Assembly: GCF_040546765.1 (NCBI RefSeq)
Contig: NZ_JBEPOK010000001.1
Span: 3,720,001 to 3,784,000 of the forward strand
Source of the DNA: Arthrobacter sp. OAP107
Lineage (GTDB): Bacteria > Actinomycetota > Actinomycetes > Actinomycetales > Micrococcaceae
Direction of reading: 5' to 3'
Length of the DNA: 64,000 bases
How positions within the stretch are numbered: position 1 is the stretch's first letter; each line of letters starts with the position of its first letter. The notes beneath the pieces were generated by a model, which saw nothing but the letters and a program-made list of their open reading frames with translations, was not told the DNA's origin and did not search any database. Made by a program: the position numbers and the translations under genes. Below, in pieces: positions 16,747 through 26,513 of this stretch.

Positions 16747-19512
16747 CTACTTTTTCGGAAGGGCCAGCGCGAGCTCGTCACGCCGGCGGACGCCGAGCTT
16801 GACGTAGCTGCGGTACAGATGCCCCTCGACGGTCCGCACGGACACCATCAGCTGCTGGGCGATCTCGCGGTCGGAGAGGCCCTGCACGGCCAGCTCCACG
16901 ATGTCCCGCTCGCGCCGGGTCAGGTGGACACTGGGGACAGAGGCAACGAACGGGCTTTCCCGGAACCGCTCACCGAGCTCCTGATCGCACTTCTCCCGGT
17001 GGGCGATCGCCTGGCGGGCGCGGCGCCGCTCCCCCGCGGCGTCCAGCAGGGCCCCGGCCCTGGCATACGCCTCGCGCGCGAGGTTCAGCAGGCCGGCTTC
17101 CTCCAGGGCGGCGGCGGTGTCCATGAGAGTGTCGGCGTCCTCCGAGGCCCAGGCCTGGGCCAGCTGCCGCCAGCCGGCGGCCCACCGGCCCTCAACGGTG
17201 GCGGCGAGGGCGGCGAGTTCCGGCACCAGCGACCGTTCGCCGAGATCCGAGCAAAGGATAAGGCACTCCATCCTGGTTCCGGGATGGTCCTTCACTGACT
17301 CGGAATCCGCGAGCTCACGGAGCCTGTCCAGTCCGCTGCCCTTCCTGTCGAGGTACTCGGCCGCGGCCGCCGCATAGGCTTCCGCGACGGCATCGCAGCC
17401 GGGACCGCTGGCATGCCTGGCCGAAATGAAGTCCTGTTCGAGCCGCTTTGCCTGCGTGGTGTCGCCCAACCGTGCTGCGGCGTAAAAGGCAAGCGACGAG
17501 CCGAACCTGAACTCCTGCAGCGGGTCATTGACACGTAGCGCCTCAACAGCAGGAAGGAGGATCTGGTAGGCGCGCTCCAGCTGCCCCTGCCGGAGCAGTC
17601 CCAAGCCGCGCAGTGCCTGGATTCCACCACCAAAGGTCGAAGCGCCCTCGGTGCGCTGTGCGGGATAACCGGACAGTTCGTGCTCGGCGGACTCCCAGTT
17701 GCCGGCGGCGAGGGTGCTGATGGCCAGCCGGGTCAGGACAAACTCGTTGAAGAAGTACAGGCCGCCGCTGAGCGCCGGCAGGAAGGGGCCTGCGGCCGCG
17801 GCTGCGGCATGTGCCTGGTGTGACCTTCCGGCGGCGACCAGCGCCTGGGCAAGCAGGGCCTGCGCCACGGCGTGCTGCGTTGCTTCGACGCTCGAGGACG
17901 TTTCCGGATCGGCGGTGCCCAGGGCCGTGATGACGGCGCTGATGCCTTCGTGGTCGCCGGCGGCGGCCATCTCCAGCAGGCTGTGGATTCTGTCCTGCCA
18001 GGCACCGTCCGGGGCGATCCCGGCCTCTTCCAGCTGGTGGCGCGATTCAGCCCTCAGCGACGGCACTGACTTTCCCAGTGCCATGTGGGAGGACGCCCTG
18101 AGCATGAGGACCTGCGGTGCTTCCGGGTCTCCCGCGAGGTCAAGCCAGCAGCTGTCAAGGAGTTCGGCGGCCTCGCGGTACTTCCCTTCATTGAAGTGGG
18201 CCCGCGCGGTGATGGAGAGCGCATGGGCCTGCAGCTCCGGCGCCCGCACGTGGCTGGCCATGAGCCGTGCGCCGGCGTTGTTGAACGTGGTCGCAGCCAG
18301 CCGGCCGGCGTCCAGCAGGTCCCGGTCCGGCACGTCGAGGCCGCACTCCAGCGACCATTCGACCATCCGCAGCCTGCCCTCCGCGCTGGCAGCGGCGGGA
18401 TCCAGATGGGCCTCAAGCTTCTGCCGCAACTGCAGGCTCCGCGAGACGGACACCTGGCGCCGCGTCGATTCGCCCAGGATCGGGTGCGTGAGACGCAGCT
18501 CGGTGTGCGTCGCGGCTGATTCGGACACCACCTGGTTGTCCAGCAGGGAACGCACGACGCCGGCGCCGCAGACGTCCTCGATCAGGCCCCTGGGCACCGG
18601 CTCGGCCAGGGCGATCACCTTGAGCGCATCCTGCTCTTCCGGCGTCCTCCGGAGCAGATCCTTGACCACGAGCTCCGAAAGCCTGGGTCCGTCGGCCGGC
18701 AAGGGTCCGAGCAGCACCCAGATCCCGTTCCGCTGGACGAGGATCCCGGCGGCTGTTGCATCGCTCAGCAGGCAGTCGAGGAGCAGCGGATTGCCGCCTG
18801 AACAAGACCACAGCGACTGGACGGTACTGACCGGAACCATACCCTGCAGGGCGTGTTCCACGACCTCCCTGACCTGCTCGCCGCTGAGCGGCCGCAGATC
18901 GATGCGTTCGGCCAGGCCGTCGTACCAGAGCTGGTTCAGGGGCTGGGGCAGGCCCGGCCGCGGCCGCCCGGCTGCCAGTACGGTCGCCCAGCCGGCTGAG
19001 GTCATGTCCACGACCATGCTGGCGGTGGCGTCATCGAGGTGGTGCGCGTCATCCACCACCAGGAGCACGGGGGCGTCGGCGCCGCCCTTGACGCCGCTGC
19101 TTCCTTTCAGCTCCTGGAAGTGGGCCCAGACGGCCCGCAACACCGCGACCGGTGAGTCTGCTTCCTCGGGGGCGAGTCCGGAGGTGTAGGGAGCCAGCAC
19201 GCCGTAAGGGACCTTGGCCAACGAAGAGCTGCCATGGATGCGGAGCACAGTCATCTCGCCCGCCAGCTTCTCGCGCACGGCATCCGTCACCGATGTCTTT
19301 CCGACACCCGGGCCGGCCATCAGGTAGACGGCCTGGCTGGCACGGCTGCGGATGATGGTGCAGACATGCTCAATCGCTTCACGGCGGCCGGTCAGCTGGC
19401 GGAGTTCCGACTCCGCCTTGGCGCCGCGGCCATTGGACGAGGCACCGTGGGACGAAGAGTTGGGCGAAGCGCTGTTCGGTGAGGAGCTGTTAGACAAGGC
19501 CAGGCAGATCAC
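16747..19512 (-). CDS. Giant LuxR-family ATPase regulator (LAL/MalT type), copy 1
   Basis: A 921-aa transcription regulator of the large ATP-binding LuxR class. After a Ser/Asn-rich tail (first ~28 residues) comes an AAA/STAND ATPase with Walker A AGPGVGKTS (66-74) and a clear Walker B VLLVVDDAHHLDD. A long helical, TPR-like middle follows. Residues ~863-921 are a LuxR helix-turn-helix (LTRRERDIVELAVQGLSDRE, then VSVRTVEGHLYRSYVKLGV). The GTG at 19512 overlaps the end of the upstream paralogue by 23 nt; a TTG at 19497 is an alternative. Such proteins sense a small molecule through the middle domain. The ligand and targets are not apparent here, and no metabolic genes sit beside it. Confidence 0.88.
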   Translation of the reverse strand: MICLALSNSSSPNSASPNSSSHGASSNGRGAKAESELRQLTGRREAIEHVCTIIRSRASQAVYLMAGPGVGKTSVTDAVREKLAGEMTVLRIHGSSSLAKVPYGVLAPYTSGLAPEEADSPVAVLRAVWAHFQELKGSSGVKGGADAPVLLVVDDAHHLDDATASMVVDMTSAGWATVLAAGRPRPGLPQPLNQLWYDGLAERIDLRPLSGEQVREVVEHALQGMVPVSTVQSLWSCSGGNPLLLDCLLSDATAAGILVQRNGIWVLLGPLPADGPRLSELVVKDLLRRTPEEQDALKVIALAEPVPRGLIEDVCGAGVVRSLLDNQVVSESAATHTELRLTHPILGESTRRQVSVSRSLQLRQKLEAHLDPAAASAEGRLRMVEWSLECGLDVPDRDLLDAGRLAATTFNNAGARLMASHVRAPELQAHALSITARAHFNEGKYREAAELLDSCWLDLAGDPEAPQVLMLRASSHMALGKSVPSLRAESRHQLEEAGIAPDGAWQDRIHSLLEMAAAGDHEGISAVITALGTADPETSSSVEATQHAVAQALLAQALVAAGRSHQAHAAAAAAGPFLPALSGGLYFFNEFVLTRLAISTLAAGNWESAEHELSGYPAQRTEGASTFGGGIQALRGLGLLRQGQLERAYQILLPAVEALRVNDPLQEFRFGSSLAFYAAARLGDTTQAKRLEQDFISARHASGPGCDAVAEAYAAAAAEYLDRKGSGLDRLRELADSESVKDHPGTRMECLILCSDLGERSLVPELAALAATVEGRWAAGWRQLAQAWASEDADTLMDTAAALEEAGLLNLAREAYARAGALLDAAGERRRARQAIAHREKCDQELGERFRESPFVASVPSVHLTRRERDIVELAVQGLSDREIAQQLMVSVRTVEGHLYRSYVKLGVRRRDELALALPKK

Positions 19513-22228
19513 CCCTTGATGTCACGCCGAGCTTGGTGAAGACCTGGTACAGGTGGCCCTCCACCGTTCGAACGGATACGCCCATCTCCAGGGCGATGTC
19601 CCGGTTGGACACTCCCCTGCCGGCCAGCCGCGAGATCTGGCGTTCACGCGCGGTCAGGAGCGGGCTTCCGCTGCTGGGAACGATCGGCAGGCTGGGCACT
19701 GTGGCGGTGAGGCTGTCCAGCCGGGCCTGGGCAACCCGGGCAGAGGCGGAATCGCCGGAGTGGCGGGCAAAGTCGACGGCGAGCGCGACGCACCGGGCCT
19801 CAACGGCGTCGAGTTCAAGTTCGGCACACAGGTGCGCGCCCTCCAAGAGAACCTTGGCGTCCTTGGTTCGGGTGCCCACGGCGATGAGGCGTGAGATCTC
19901 GGCGAGGGTACCCTGGCGGCGGCCCGCGACCTCCTCCATCAGGCGGAAGTCCTCATCGGTCCCGTTCACTGTCGCCCCGAGCAGGCTGATGCCCGCCAGC
20001 GTGTAGCGGCCGGCATCGATGTCGCGGTGTGCCGCCTCGAGCAGGTGCTTGACGGCGTCCGTGTCCCCCAGCCACCGCCCCGCCATGCCCGCGCAGAACT
20101 CGGTGACGAAGAGGGTGCCGAAGTTGCAGTGGCCGCGCGCCCCGCGGAGCCTGTCGAGGTACTTGTGCGCCTGTCCGGCGTTGCCGATCTGGGCGTAGGC
20201 GAAGGCCGTGGCGGCGTACGCGGCCTGCAGCATGTTGAGCACTGGGCGGAGTTCGAGCTGGGCGACGGCGGACAGCAGCGAATCCAGGGCCACCGCACCG
20301 CGGCCGGAGAAAACGTAGGCGATGCCTGCGGCCAGCTCCGTGGCGGACGTCCGGTAGGCCAGCCGGCGCTCCTCCTGCCCCTTGGGCGGCCCCACGAGCT
20401 CGAGGCACCGCCGCCACTGGCCGGCCTGCAGCAGGACGTTGAATGCCGTCATCGCGAACCGTTCCCGCAGCCCGGTCAGCGGCCCGGCATCCGAGAGCTG
20501 CCCGCCGACGCGGCGCATCAGCTGGAGGGCGTCCATTTCCCGGCCGACAGCCGACAGGGCCTGCATCAGGAGCAGGGCTGCCTGGATCCTGAAGGCAGGG
20601 TCCTTACTGACTGCAGGGTCGATGGCCTCCTCCAGCTCCCCGATCATGGAGGCGTAGTCACCGGTGAAGGACTTGTATTCGAATTCGGCCAGGGTGATGG
20701 CGTCGGCGGCCGTACCCAACGGATCCGGCCAGGTGGAGGCCACCCCCACGCCAACGCCAAGTCGCTTCCGCGCGGCCGCAAGCTCGTCCGGCACCTTGTC
20801 GCACAGCTCAGGCAGCCAGGCCATGACCCGGCTCTTGGCTGCCACCACACGGGCGAAGGCCTCCACATCAAGGGCATCCAGCTGACCCTGGGAAATGTCC
20901 TCCAGCGCGGCCATGGCCTGCACCGGCAGGTCGAGAAGCAGGTAGGCGGTTGCCTTGTACAGCTGCGCGTCCACCCAGACGTCGTCCGTCCTCTTGATGC
21001 CCTCGACACAGGAGATCGCGAACCTCGGGTCAAACAGCTGCACCGCCGCCTCCGCGGCCGCCACCGCCATGGCAGGGCTGAGCTCGGCCTGGCATTCCCT
21101 GGTCCAGGCGGCGAACTCGATCCGCTCCTCCATGGTCAGGGCACCCAGCTCGGGTTCGTGGCCGTTCAGCAGCAGGGTCCGGAGTTCACGACGGCGCGAG
21201 ATGCTCAGCCAGGAGCGCACGACGTCGCCAAGGTACTGTTCGCGGAGGGAGACCCAGCGGTCCCCCGTGTCGGCCACCGTGAGCAACCCGGCGTCCTCCA
21301 TGTCGGCCACGGTGGCGGTGCCGTAGATTTCGGACAGCCTGGCCAGCGGGACCCGCCGCGCGCAGGCAAGCATCTCGATGACCTCGCGGGTTTCCGGATC
21401 TTCCCGGGACCAGCGGGACCGGACGATGTCATCCAGGCCGGTGGCGCCGTCGAGCACTACCCTGTCCCGCAGCGTCCACACGGAATCGGACAGGACGAGG
21501 TTTCCGGACTGCTGCTGCTCTGTGACGAGCGCCTTGAGCAGCAGCGGATTGCCGCCCACAATGGCGTGGTAGGTGCTTACAAGCGAGGCCGAGACGCGGT
21601 GCCCCAGCAGCGTCAGCAGCACCTGCCGGGTCTGAAGTTCGTTGAGGTTGTCCAGCCGGACTTCCGTGAGCCGGCGGTCGGTGAGCAGCCAGTGGAAGTC
21701 GGCGGGAAGGTCGCTGGTGCTGGGCGCGATGGCGATGACGCGGGCGGTGTGCGTCAGCATGATGTTCAGGATGACGCCGGCGCTCATGTCGTCGATCTGG
21801 CCTGTGGTGTCCAGGGTGATCACGCAGTCACGGCCGGCGGCGTCGGACCGGATCAGGGACGTGATGCCCTGGAGGATGGCGGTGGGGGAAGCCAATGCCG
21901 ACTGCGGGAGCCTGGCCAGGAGGAACGCGAGGCAGCCGTACAAGGTTTGTGAGCCGGTCAGCGGGCTGCGCAGCTGGAGCGTCCAGACGTCTGGACCCAG
22001 CTCGGCCACCGCGGTGCGGGCGAGCGAGGATTTCCCCACACCGCGGGCACCGGTGATAACTACGCCCAGGGACTCGGGATCTGTCAGCGCAGTGCGGATG
22101 GCATCAAGGTCTGCGCTGCGCGCCGGAACCGACCATCGTTGGAGGTCCGTCCCGCCAGCAACGCCTGCCGGTCCCGCCAGCACGCCCGCCGTAGACCCAC
22201 GTCCCCAGCTCAGTGGCTCAATTGACAT
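19490..22228 (-). CDS. Giant LuxR-family ATPase regulator, copy 2
   Basis: A 912-aa paralogue of the downstream gene with the same layout: an N-terminal ATPase with Walker A TGARGVGKSS, a long helical repeat region, and a C-terminal LuxR helix-turn-helix (LTARERQISRLAGRGVSNRD, then VSVRTVEGHLYQVFTKLGV). Its Walker B equivalent reads CVITLDTTGQIDD, lacking the second acidic residue seen in copy 1, so hydrolysis may be impaired. I chose the ATG at 22228 because AAGGAAAA lies 7 nt upstream; a longer in-frame start at 22270 has no ribosome site. A TAGTCT hexamer upstream at about 22291-22296 is a possible -10. The stop overlaps the start of copy 1, so the pair is made from one mRNA. Confidence 0.87.
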   Translation of the reverse strand: MSIEPLSWGRGSTAGVLAGPAGVAGGTDLQRWSVPARSADLDAIRTALTDPESLGVVITGARGVGKSSLARTAVAELGPDVWTLQLRSPLTGSQTLYGCLAFLLARLPQSALASPTAILQGITSLIRSDAAGRDCVITLDTTGQIDDMSAGVILNIMLTHTARVIAIAPSTSDLPADFHWLLTDRRLTEVRLDNLNELQTRQVLLTLLGHRVSASLVSTYHAIVGGNPLLLKALVTEQQQSGNLVLSDSVWTLRDRVVLDGATGLDDIVRSRWSREDPETREVIEMLACARRVPLARLSEIYGTATVADMEDAGLLTVADTGDRWVSLREQYLGDVVRSWLSISRRRELRTLLLNGHEPELGALTMEERIEFAAWTRECQAELSPAMAVAAAEAAVQLFDPRFAISCVEGIKRTDDVWVDAQLYKATAYLLLDLPVQAMAALEDISQGQLDALDVEAFARVVAAKSRVMAWLPELCDKVPDELAAARKRLGVGVGVASTWPDPLGTAADAITLAEFEYKSFTGDYASMIGELEEAIDPAVSKDPAFRIQAALLLMQALSAVGREMDALQLMRRVGGQLSDAGPLTGLRERFAMTAFNVLLQAGQWRRCLELVGPPKGQEERRLAYRTSATELAAGIAYVFSGRGAVALDSLLSAVAQLELRPVLNMLQAAYAATAFAYAQIGNAGQAHKYLDRLRGARGHCNFGTLFVTEFCAGMAGRWLGDTDAVKHLLEAAHRDIDAGRYTLAGISLLGATVNGTDEDFRLMEEVAGRRQGTLAEISRLIAVGTRTKDAKVLLEGAHLCAELELDAVEARCVALAVDFARHSGDSASARVAQARLDSLTATVPSLPIVPSSGSPLLTARERQISRLAGRGVSNRDIALEMGVSVRTVEGHLYQVFTKLGVTSRGDLPGLV

Positions 22229-22402
22229 GAACTTTTCCTTACATCCCGCCCGGCAGGATAAAGGCTCCATCGCCTCCCCCGCTTAGAAAGTAGACTACCC
22301 CGTTACTTTGCAGGGATATAGGGCACTGCGTTCACATTTCGCAGACCTTGATGCGACCTTGAGGGTTGGTGCGGCGGGGAGGAAAACCCGTGGCGGAAGG
22401 CG

Positions 22403-22987
22403 CTACACCCTGGCGGTGTGGAACTGCTGCTGCGCGGCGGTCAGGCCCTCCCTGATCAGGAGCTCGACGGCGTCCGCTGCGTCATCGAGCAGGAAGGGCA
22501 ATTCCTTCTTTTCCGCGGTGCCGAAGTCCCGCAGGACGTAGTCCGCGGTGTCCATCCGGCCCGGCGGACGGCCGACTCCCACCCGGACGCGGAGGTAGTC
22601 CTTGGTGGCGAGGGTCTTGGAGATATCCCTTAGGCCGTTGTGGCCGCCTTCGCCGCCGCCGATCTTCAGCTTCACCGTGTTAAAGGGGATGTCGATCTCG
22701 TCATGGACGGCCACCACGCGGGACGGTTCAACGTCGTAAAACCTGGCGAGCGCAGACACCGGACCGCCGGAGACGTTCATGTACGTGCCGGGCTTCGCCA
22801 GCACCACGCGGGGACCGCCGATGCCCAGCCGTCCTTCGACGACGAGGGCCCTGGCCTTGTGCGCCTTGAACTTCCCGCCGATCCGCGCGGCCAGCTCGTC
22901 CAGCACCATCTGGCCGACGTTGTGGCGGTTGCCGCTGTACTCGGGTCCGGGGTTGCCAAGGCCTACGATCAGCCAGGTGTCAGTCAT
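22403..22987 (-). CDS. pth: Peptidyl-tRNA hydrolase
   Basis: A 194-aa esterase that frees tRNA from peptidyl-tRNA dropped by the ribosome. The catalytic set is visible: the Asn of GLGNPGPEY and His22 of [13 protein letters not shown] near the N-terminus, the Asp of [10 protein letters not shown], and the [13 protein letters not shown] substrate loop. Length matches bacterial Pth. AGGA lies 9 nt before the ATG. It is last in the glmU-prs-rplY-pth order that is conserved in Gram-positives; a hairpin lies between it and rplY, so some transcripts probably end before it. Confidence 0.96.
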   Translation of the reverse strand: MTDTWLIVGLGNPGPEYSGNRHNVGQMVLDELAARIGGKFKAHKARALVVEGRLGIGGPRVVLAKPGTYMNVSGGPVSALARFYDVEPSRVVAVHDEIDIPFNTVKLKIGGGEGGHNGLRDISKTLATKDYLRVRVGVGRPPGRMDTADYVLRDFGTAEKKELPFLLDDAADAVELLIREGLTAAQQQFHTARV

Positions 22988-23035
22988 GAATCAATCCTAA
23001 GGGCGGGTTTTGCACGCAAGTGGGCAGGCACGGCA

Positions 23036-23065
23036 GTGGCCGGGCCCGAAAAGGGACCCGGCCAC
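23036..23065. terminator. Hairpin between rplY and pth
   Basis: A 9-bp perfect stem, GTGGCCGGG (23036-23044) with CCCGGCCAC (23057-23065), extended by an inner CCC/GGG across a one-base bulge. It is 43 bp after the rplY stop on the minus strand. No strong T-run follows, so it may only attenuate. Confidence 0.55.
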
Positions 23066-23107
23066 CGGTCCGCGCTGTGTGCAACGCGGAAAGGGTTTGT
23101 GCCCGAA

Positions 23108-23716
23108 TTACTCGGCAGCAGCTGCTTCGGCCGGAGCAGCTTCTGCTGCGGCTTCCTCTGCTTCGCCCTCTTCGGCCTGTGCGGTGGCCTCGGAGATGTT
23201 GACCACCAGGGCCTCGGCGTCGGCCAGCAGGACGGCGCCCTTGGGGAGCACGAGGTCGGAGGCGTGGATGTGCTCGCCGGCGGCGCGGCCCTCGATGTTC
23301 ACCTCGACGGACTCGGGCAGGTGGGTTGCCTCCGCCTCGAGGGAGACGACGGTGAGTTCGAGGTTGTGTACGGTGCCGGGAGCGGTTTCGCCCACGACGT
23401 GTACGGGAACGTCCACGGTGACCTTCTCGCCCGAGCGCACGGTCAGGAGGTCGATGTGCTCGATGATCTGCTTGATCGGGTCGCGCTGGACGTCCTTGAC
23501 GAGGGCCAGGTGGCCTTCACCGTTGAGGTCCAGGGACAGCAGGGCGTTGGCGGTGCGCACCGCGAGGGTGGTGGCCTTGGCCGGCAGGGTGATGTGGATG
23601 GGCTCTGCGCCGTGGCCGTAGATCACGGCGGGGATCTGGCCGGCGGCGCGGGCGCGGCGGGCGAAGCCCTTGCCGAATTCGGTGCGTGCTTCTGCTGCGA
23701 GCTTCTGCTCAGACAT
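23108..23716 (-). CDS. rplY: 50S ribosomal protein L25 / general stress protein Ctc
   Basis: A 202-aa long-form L25 that binds 5S rRNA. The N-terminal ~95 residues hold the L25 core (LAAEARTEFGKGFARRARAA, then GQIPAVIYGHG). The C-terminal TL5/Ctc extension follows and ends in an Ala/Glu-rich tail. AGGAGA 6 nt upstream fixes the ATG at 23716. TAGGCT at 23868-23873 (minus strand) is a plausible -10, which would give an unusually long leader of about 145 nt for a ribosomal protein that can be self-regulated. Confidence 0.94.
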   Translation of the reverse strand: MSEQKLAAEARTEFGKGFARRARAAGQIPAVIYGHGAEPIHITLPAKATTLAVRTANALLSLDLNGEGHLALVKDVQRDPIKQIIEHIDLLTVRSGEKVTVDVPVHVVGETAPGTVHNLELTVVSLEAEATHLPESVEVNIEGRAAGEHIHASDLVLPKGAVLLADAEALVVNISEATAQAEEGEAEEAAAEAAPAEAAAAE

Positions 23717-23867
23717 GTGAATCTCCTGGTGGATGTGTTGGTTCAGCAAGGGCGGAGGTCTGGAGTGACCTTCAACGCCGGGCGGCCCGAAGGCGGCCCC
23801 ACCAGAAGGGTGGTTCAGACCCAGTCGATAACGGAGACTGCTCTCCCTCGCCAAGGTATCGTGGACC

Positions 23868-23873
23868 AGCCTA
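23868..23873 (-). promoter_or_regulatory. Candidate -10 (TAGGCT) for rplY
   Basis: A minus-strand TAGGCT in the prs-rplY gap, about 150 bp before the rplY start. The -35 region is poor. The hexamer matches the -10 type repeatedly seen in this window. Confidence 0.4.
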
Positions 23874-23880
23874 CCAGCGT

Positions 23881-23907
23881 GGGGTCCCGTTACTGAAAAC
23901 GGACCCC
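23881..23907. terminator. Hairpin after prs
   Basis: GGGGTC...GACCCC arms with an inner CGTT/AACG pairing around a one-base bulge, 26 bp after the prs stop. It lies immediately upstream of the candidate rplY -10, so it probably separates the two transcription units. Confidence 0.45.
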
Positions 23908-23932
23908 AACGCCGGGGCTGAGGCCAGGAGAC

Positions 23933-24913
23933 TTAGGCGTTGCCGTCGAAAAGGCTGGTGACCGATCCGTCGTCGAACACTTCCCGGATGGCCCGGGCGA
24001 TGAGCGGGGCGATGGACAGCACGGTGAGTTCCGGGAACTGCTTCTCCGCGGTAATGGGCAGCGTGTTGGTGACCACAACTTCGCGGGCGCCGGACTCGGA
24101 GAGCCGCCGGGCGGCGGGATCGGAAAAAATGGCGTGTGTGGCGGCGATGATGACGTCCTTGGCACCGGCGTTCTTGAGCACCTGCACGGCGCCGGAGATG
24201 GTTCCGCCGGTGTCGATCATGTCATCGATCAGCACGCAGGTGCGGCCTTCGATCTGGCCCACCACGGTCTTGGACACGGCCTGGTTGGGCACGGTCAGGT
24301 CGCGGCTCTTGTGGACGAATGCCAGCGGCGCGCCGCCGAGGCGTTCGGCCCACTGTTCAGCCACGCGCACGCGGCCGGTGTCCGGCGAGACGACGGTGAT
24401 GTTGTCGGCGCTGACGCGGGTGCGGATGTAGTCGGCGAGCAGCGGGATGGCCATGAGGTGGTCCACCGGGCCGTCGAAGAAGCCCTGGATCTGCGCGGTG
24501 TGCAGGTCCACGCTCATGATGCGGTCGGCGCCGGCCGTCTTGTACATGTCGGCCACGAGGCGGGCGGAGATCGGCTCGCGGCCGCGGCCCTTCTTGTCCT
24601 GGCGCGAGTACGGGTAGAACGGCGAGACCACGGTGATCCGCTTGGCGGAGGCACGCTTCAGCGAATCGATCATGATCAGCTGTTCCATGAGCCAGTTGTT
24701 CAGCGGTGCGGGGTGAGCCTGGATGACGAAGGCGTCGGTTCCGCGGACGCTCTCCCCGGCGCGGACGTAGATCTCGCCGTTGGCGAAGTCGTAGGCGTCC
24801 ACAGGCAGCAGTTCCGTGCCCAGCTCCTTGGCGATCTCCCGGGCAAGCTCCGGGTGTGCACGCCCTGCGGCGAGCACCAGTTTCTTCTCGCCGTGAGCCG
24901 TAATTTCGGTCAT
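23933..24913 (-). CDS. prs: Ribose-phosphate pyrophosphokinase
   Basis: A 326-aa enzyme that makes PRPP from ribose-5-phosphate and ATP, feeding nucleotide, His and Trp synthesis. Visible motifs are FANGEIYVRAGESVRG, the ATP flexible loop after PYSRQDKKGRGREPISA, the metal-binding SVDLHTAQIQGFF, and the PRPP loop VLIDDMIDTGGTI. Length is standard for class I enzymes. The ATG lies 5 bp after the glmU stop and uses GAGGG at the end of glmU as its ribosome site, showing tight coupling. Confidence 0.97.
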   Translation of the reverse strand: MTEITAHGEKKLVLAAGRAHPELAREIAKELGTELLPVDAYDFANGEIYVRAGESVRGTDAFVIQAHPAPLNNWLMEQLIMIDSLKRASAKRITVVSPFYPYSRQDKKGRGREPISARLVADMYKTAGADRIMSVDLHTAQIQGFFDGPVDHLMAIPLLADYIRTRVSADNITVVSPDTGRVRVAEQWAERLGGAPLAFVHKSRDLTVPNQAVSKTVVGQIEGRTCVLIDDMIDTGGTISGAVQVLKNAGAKDVIIAATHAIFSDPAARRLSESGAREVVVTNTLPITAEKQFPELTVLSIAPLIARAIREVFDDGSVTSLFDGNA

Positions 24914-24918
24914 GGTTG

Positions 24919-26409
24919 CTAGCCCTCTTCTGTAGATGCGGGGGAATTTGAGGAATCAGTGCGGACTTCGCGGGCCGCGGCGGCTTCTGCCAGTTGCGCG
25001 GACAGCGTGCCGGGACGGTTGGCGGCAACCCAGCCTTCGGCGTTGCGCTGTGCTGCCATGGACAGCGCGAGGGCGCCGGCGGGCACGTCCTTCCGGATCA
25101 CGGCACCGGCGCCGCTGTAGGCACCGTCCCCCACCGTGACCGGAGCGACGAATACTGTGTTGGAGCCGGTGCGGACGCCCGAGCCGATCACCGTGCGGTG
25201 CTTCTTCTCGCCGTCGTAATTCGCGGTGATGTTGCCGCAGCCGATGTTGGTGTCTTCGCCGATTTCGGCGTCCCCGGCGTAGCCCAGGTGTGACAGCTTG
25301 GAGCCGCGGCCGATCCTGACGTTCTTGGTTTCGTAGAAGGCGCCGATCTTGCCCGTGTCCCCCAGGACAGTTCCCGGGCGCAGGTAGGTGAAGGGGCCAA
25401 CGCTGGCTCCGGCACCGATCTCGGCACCGGACCCGTGGGTCCTGGTCACCTTGGCGCCCTCACCGATGCTGACGTCGGTCAGCGTGGAGTCGGGGCCGAC
25501 GACGGCGTCCCTCGCCACCGTGGTGGCGCCGTGCAGCTGGGTGTTGGGCAGGACCCGGACGTCCTCCGCCAGGGTCACCGTGGAGTCGATCCAGGTGGTG
25601 GAAGGGTCCACGACGGTAACGCCGGCGCGCATCCAGGCTTCCACGATCCGGCGGTTGTGCTCGGCGCCGAGGGCGGCGAGCTGCACGCGGTCGTTGGCGC
25701 CTTCGACCTGCCAACGGTCGGAGGTGACGACGGCGGCAACACGGCCGCCTGCCTCGCGGGCGAGCCCGAGGACGTCGGTCAGGTACTTTTCGCCCTGGGA
25801 GTTGTCGGTGGTGACGTGGACGAGGGCGTCGCGGAGAACAGCGGCGTCAAAGGCGTAGATGCCGGAGTTGATCTCGCGGATCGTGCGCTCGGCGTCGGTT
25901 GCGTCCTTGTGCTCGCGGATGCCGGTCACGGTGCCGTCGGCGCCGCGGAGAATGCGGCCGTAGCCGGTGGCGTCGTCCAGGATGGCGGTGAGCACGGTAA
26001 TCGCGTTGCCCTCCCGTTCGTGCGTGGACACCAGCTCGGAGAGCATTTCACCCGTGAGCAGCGGGACATCGCCGTAGGTGACCACGACCGTTCCGGCGAC
26101 GGGTTCCTTCGCGTCCAGCGCCTCGAGGGCAACTTCGACGGCGCGGCCGGTGCCGGGCACCTCGTCCTGGTCCACGATCAGGGCGTCCGGATCGAGTTCG
26201 GTGAGGTGGGCGGCGACGCGGTCCCGCTCGTGCCGGACCACCAGGGCCAGGCGCTGGGGGTTGATGCTGCGGGCGGCCAGGAGGGCGTGGCCCACCATGG
26301 AACGGCCGCCGATTTCGTGGAGGATTTTGGGGGTACGGGATTTCATCCGGGTACCGGCACCTGCAGCTAGGACGATAACGGCGGCTGGGCCGGACTTCTC
26401 GGGGCTCAC
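24919..26409 (-). CDS. glmU: Bifunctional UDP-GlcNAc pyrophosphorylase / GlcN-1-P acetyltransferase
   Basis: A 496-aa enzyme that makes UDP-N-acetylglucosamine for peptidoglycan. The N-terminal nucleotidyltransferase half carries LAAGAGTRMKSRTPK and VTYGDVPLL. The C-terminal left-handed beta-helix half carries the acetyltransferase segment GAFYETKNVRIGRGSK, then SHLGYAGDAEIG and ITANYDGEKKHRT. The real start is GTG at 26409 (SPEKSGPAAVIVLAAG), supported by AAGGAGA 8 nt upstream; the open frame continues upstream through the tRNA only by chance. A TAGGAT element at 26514-26519, between the tRNA and the gene, may be the promoter. The C-terminal tail is Ala/Ser-rich. Confidence 0.96.
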   Translation of the reverse strand: MSPEKSGPAAVIVLAAGAGTRMKSRTPKILHEIGGRSMVGHALLAARSINPQRLALVVRHERDRVAAHLTELDPDALIVDQDEVPGTGRAVEVALEALDAKEPVAGTVVVTYGDVPLLTGEMLSELVSTHEREGNAITVLTAILDDATGYGRILRGADGTVTGIREHKDATDAERTIREINSGIYAFDAAVLRDALVHVTTDNSQGEKYLTDVLGLAREAGGRVAAVVTSDRWQVEGANDRVQLAALGAEHNRRIVEAWMRAGVTVVDPSTTWIDSTVTLAEDVRVLPNTQLHGATTVARDAVVGPDSTLTDVSIGEGAKVTRTHGSGAEIGAGASVGPFTYLRPGTVLGDTGKIGAFYETKNVRIGRGSKLSHLGYAGDAEIGEDTNIGCGNITANYDGEKKHRTVIGSGVRTGSNTVFVAPVTVGDGAYSGAGAVIRKDVPAGALALSMAAQRNAEGWVAANRPGTLSAQLAEAAAAREVRTDSSNSPASTEEG

Positions 26410-26513
26410 GTACGGGCTCTCCTTGCTCGGTTGCGCTGTACTGCATCCGCGGCTGCCTGCGCGGCGGTGTCCTGGCCTGTGCCCGGAACCGGCAACAGGG
26501 TTCATCCTACTGG

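Noticed and set aside
16428..16781. A 117-codon minus-strand open frame in the luxR-sufS gap
   Set aside because: It overlaps the luxR 3' end in another frame, covers the nested inverted repeats, has no ribosome site and shows no recognisable motif.
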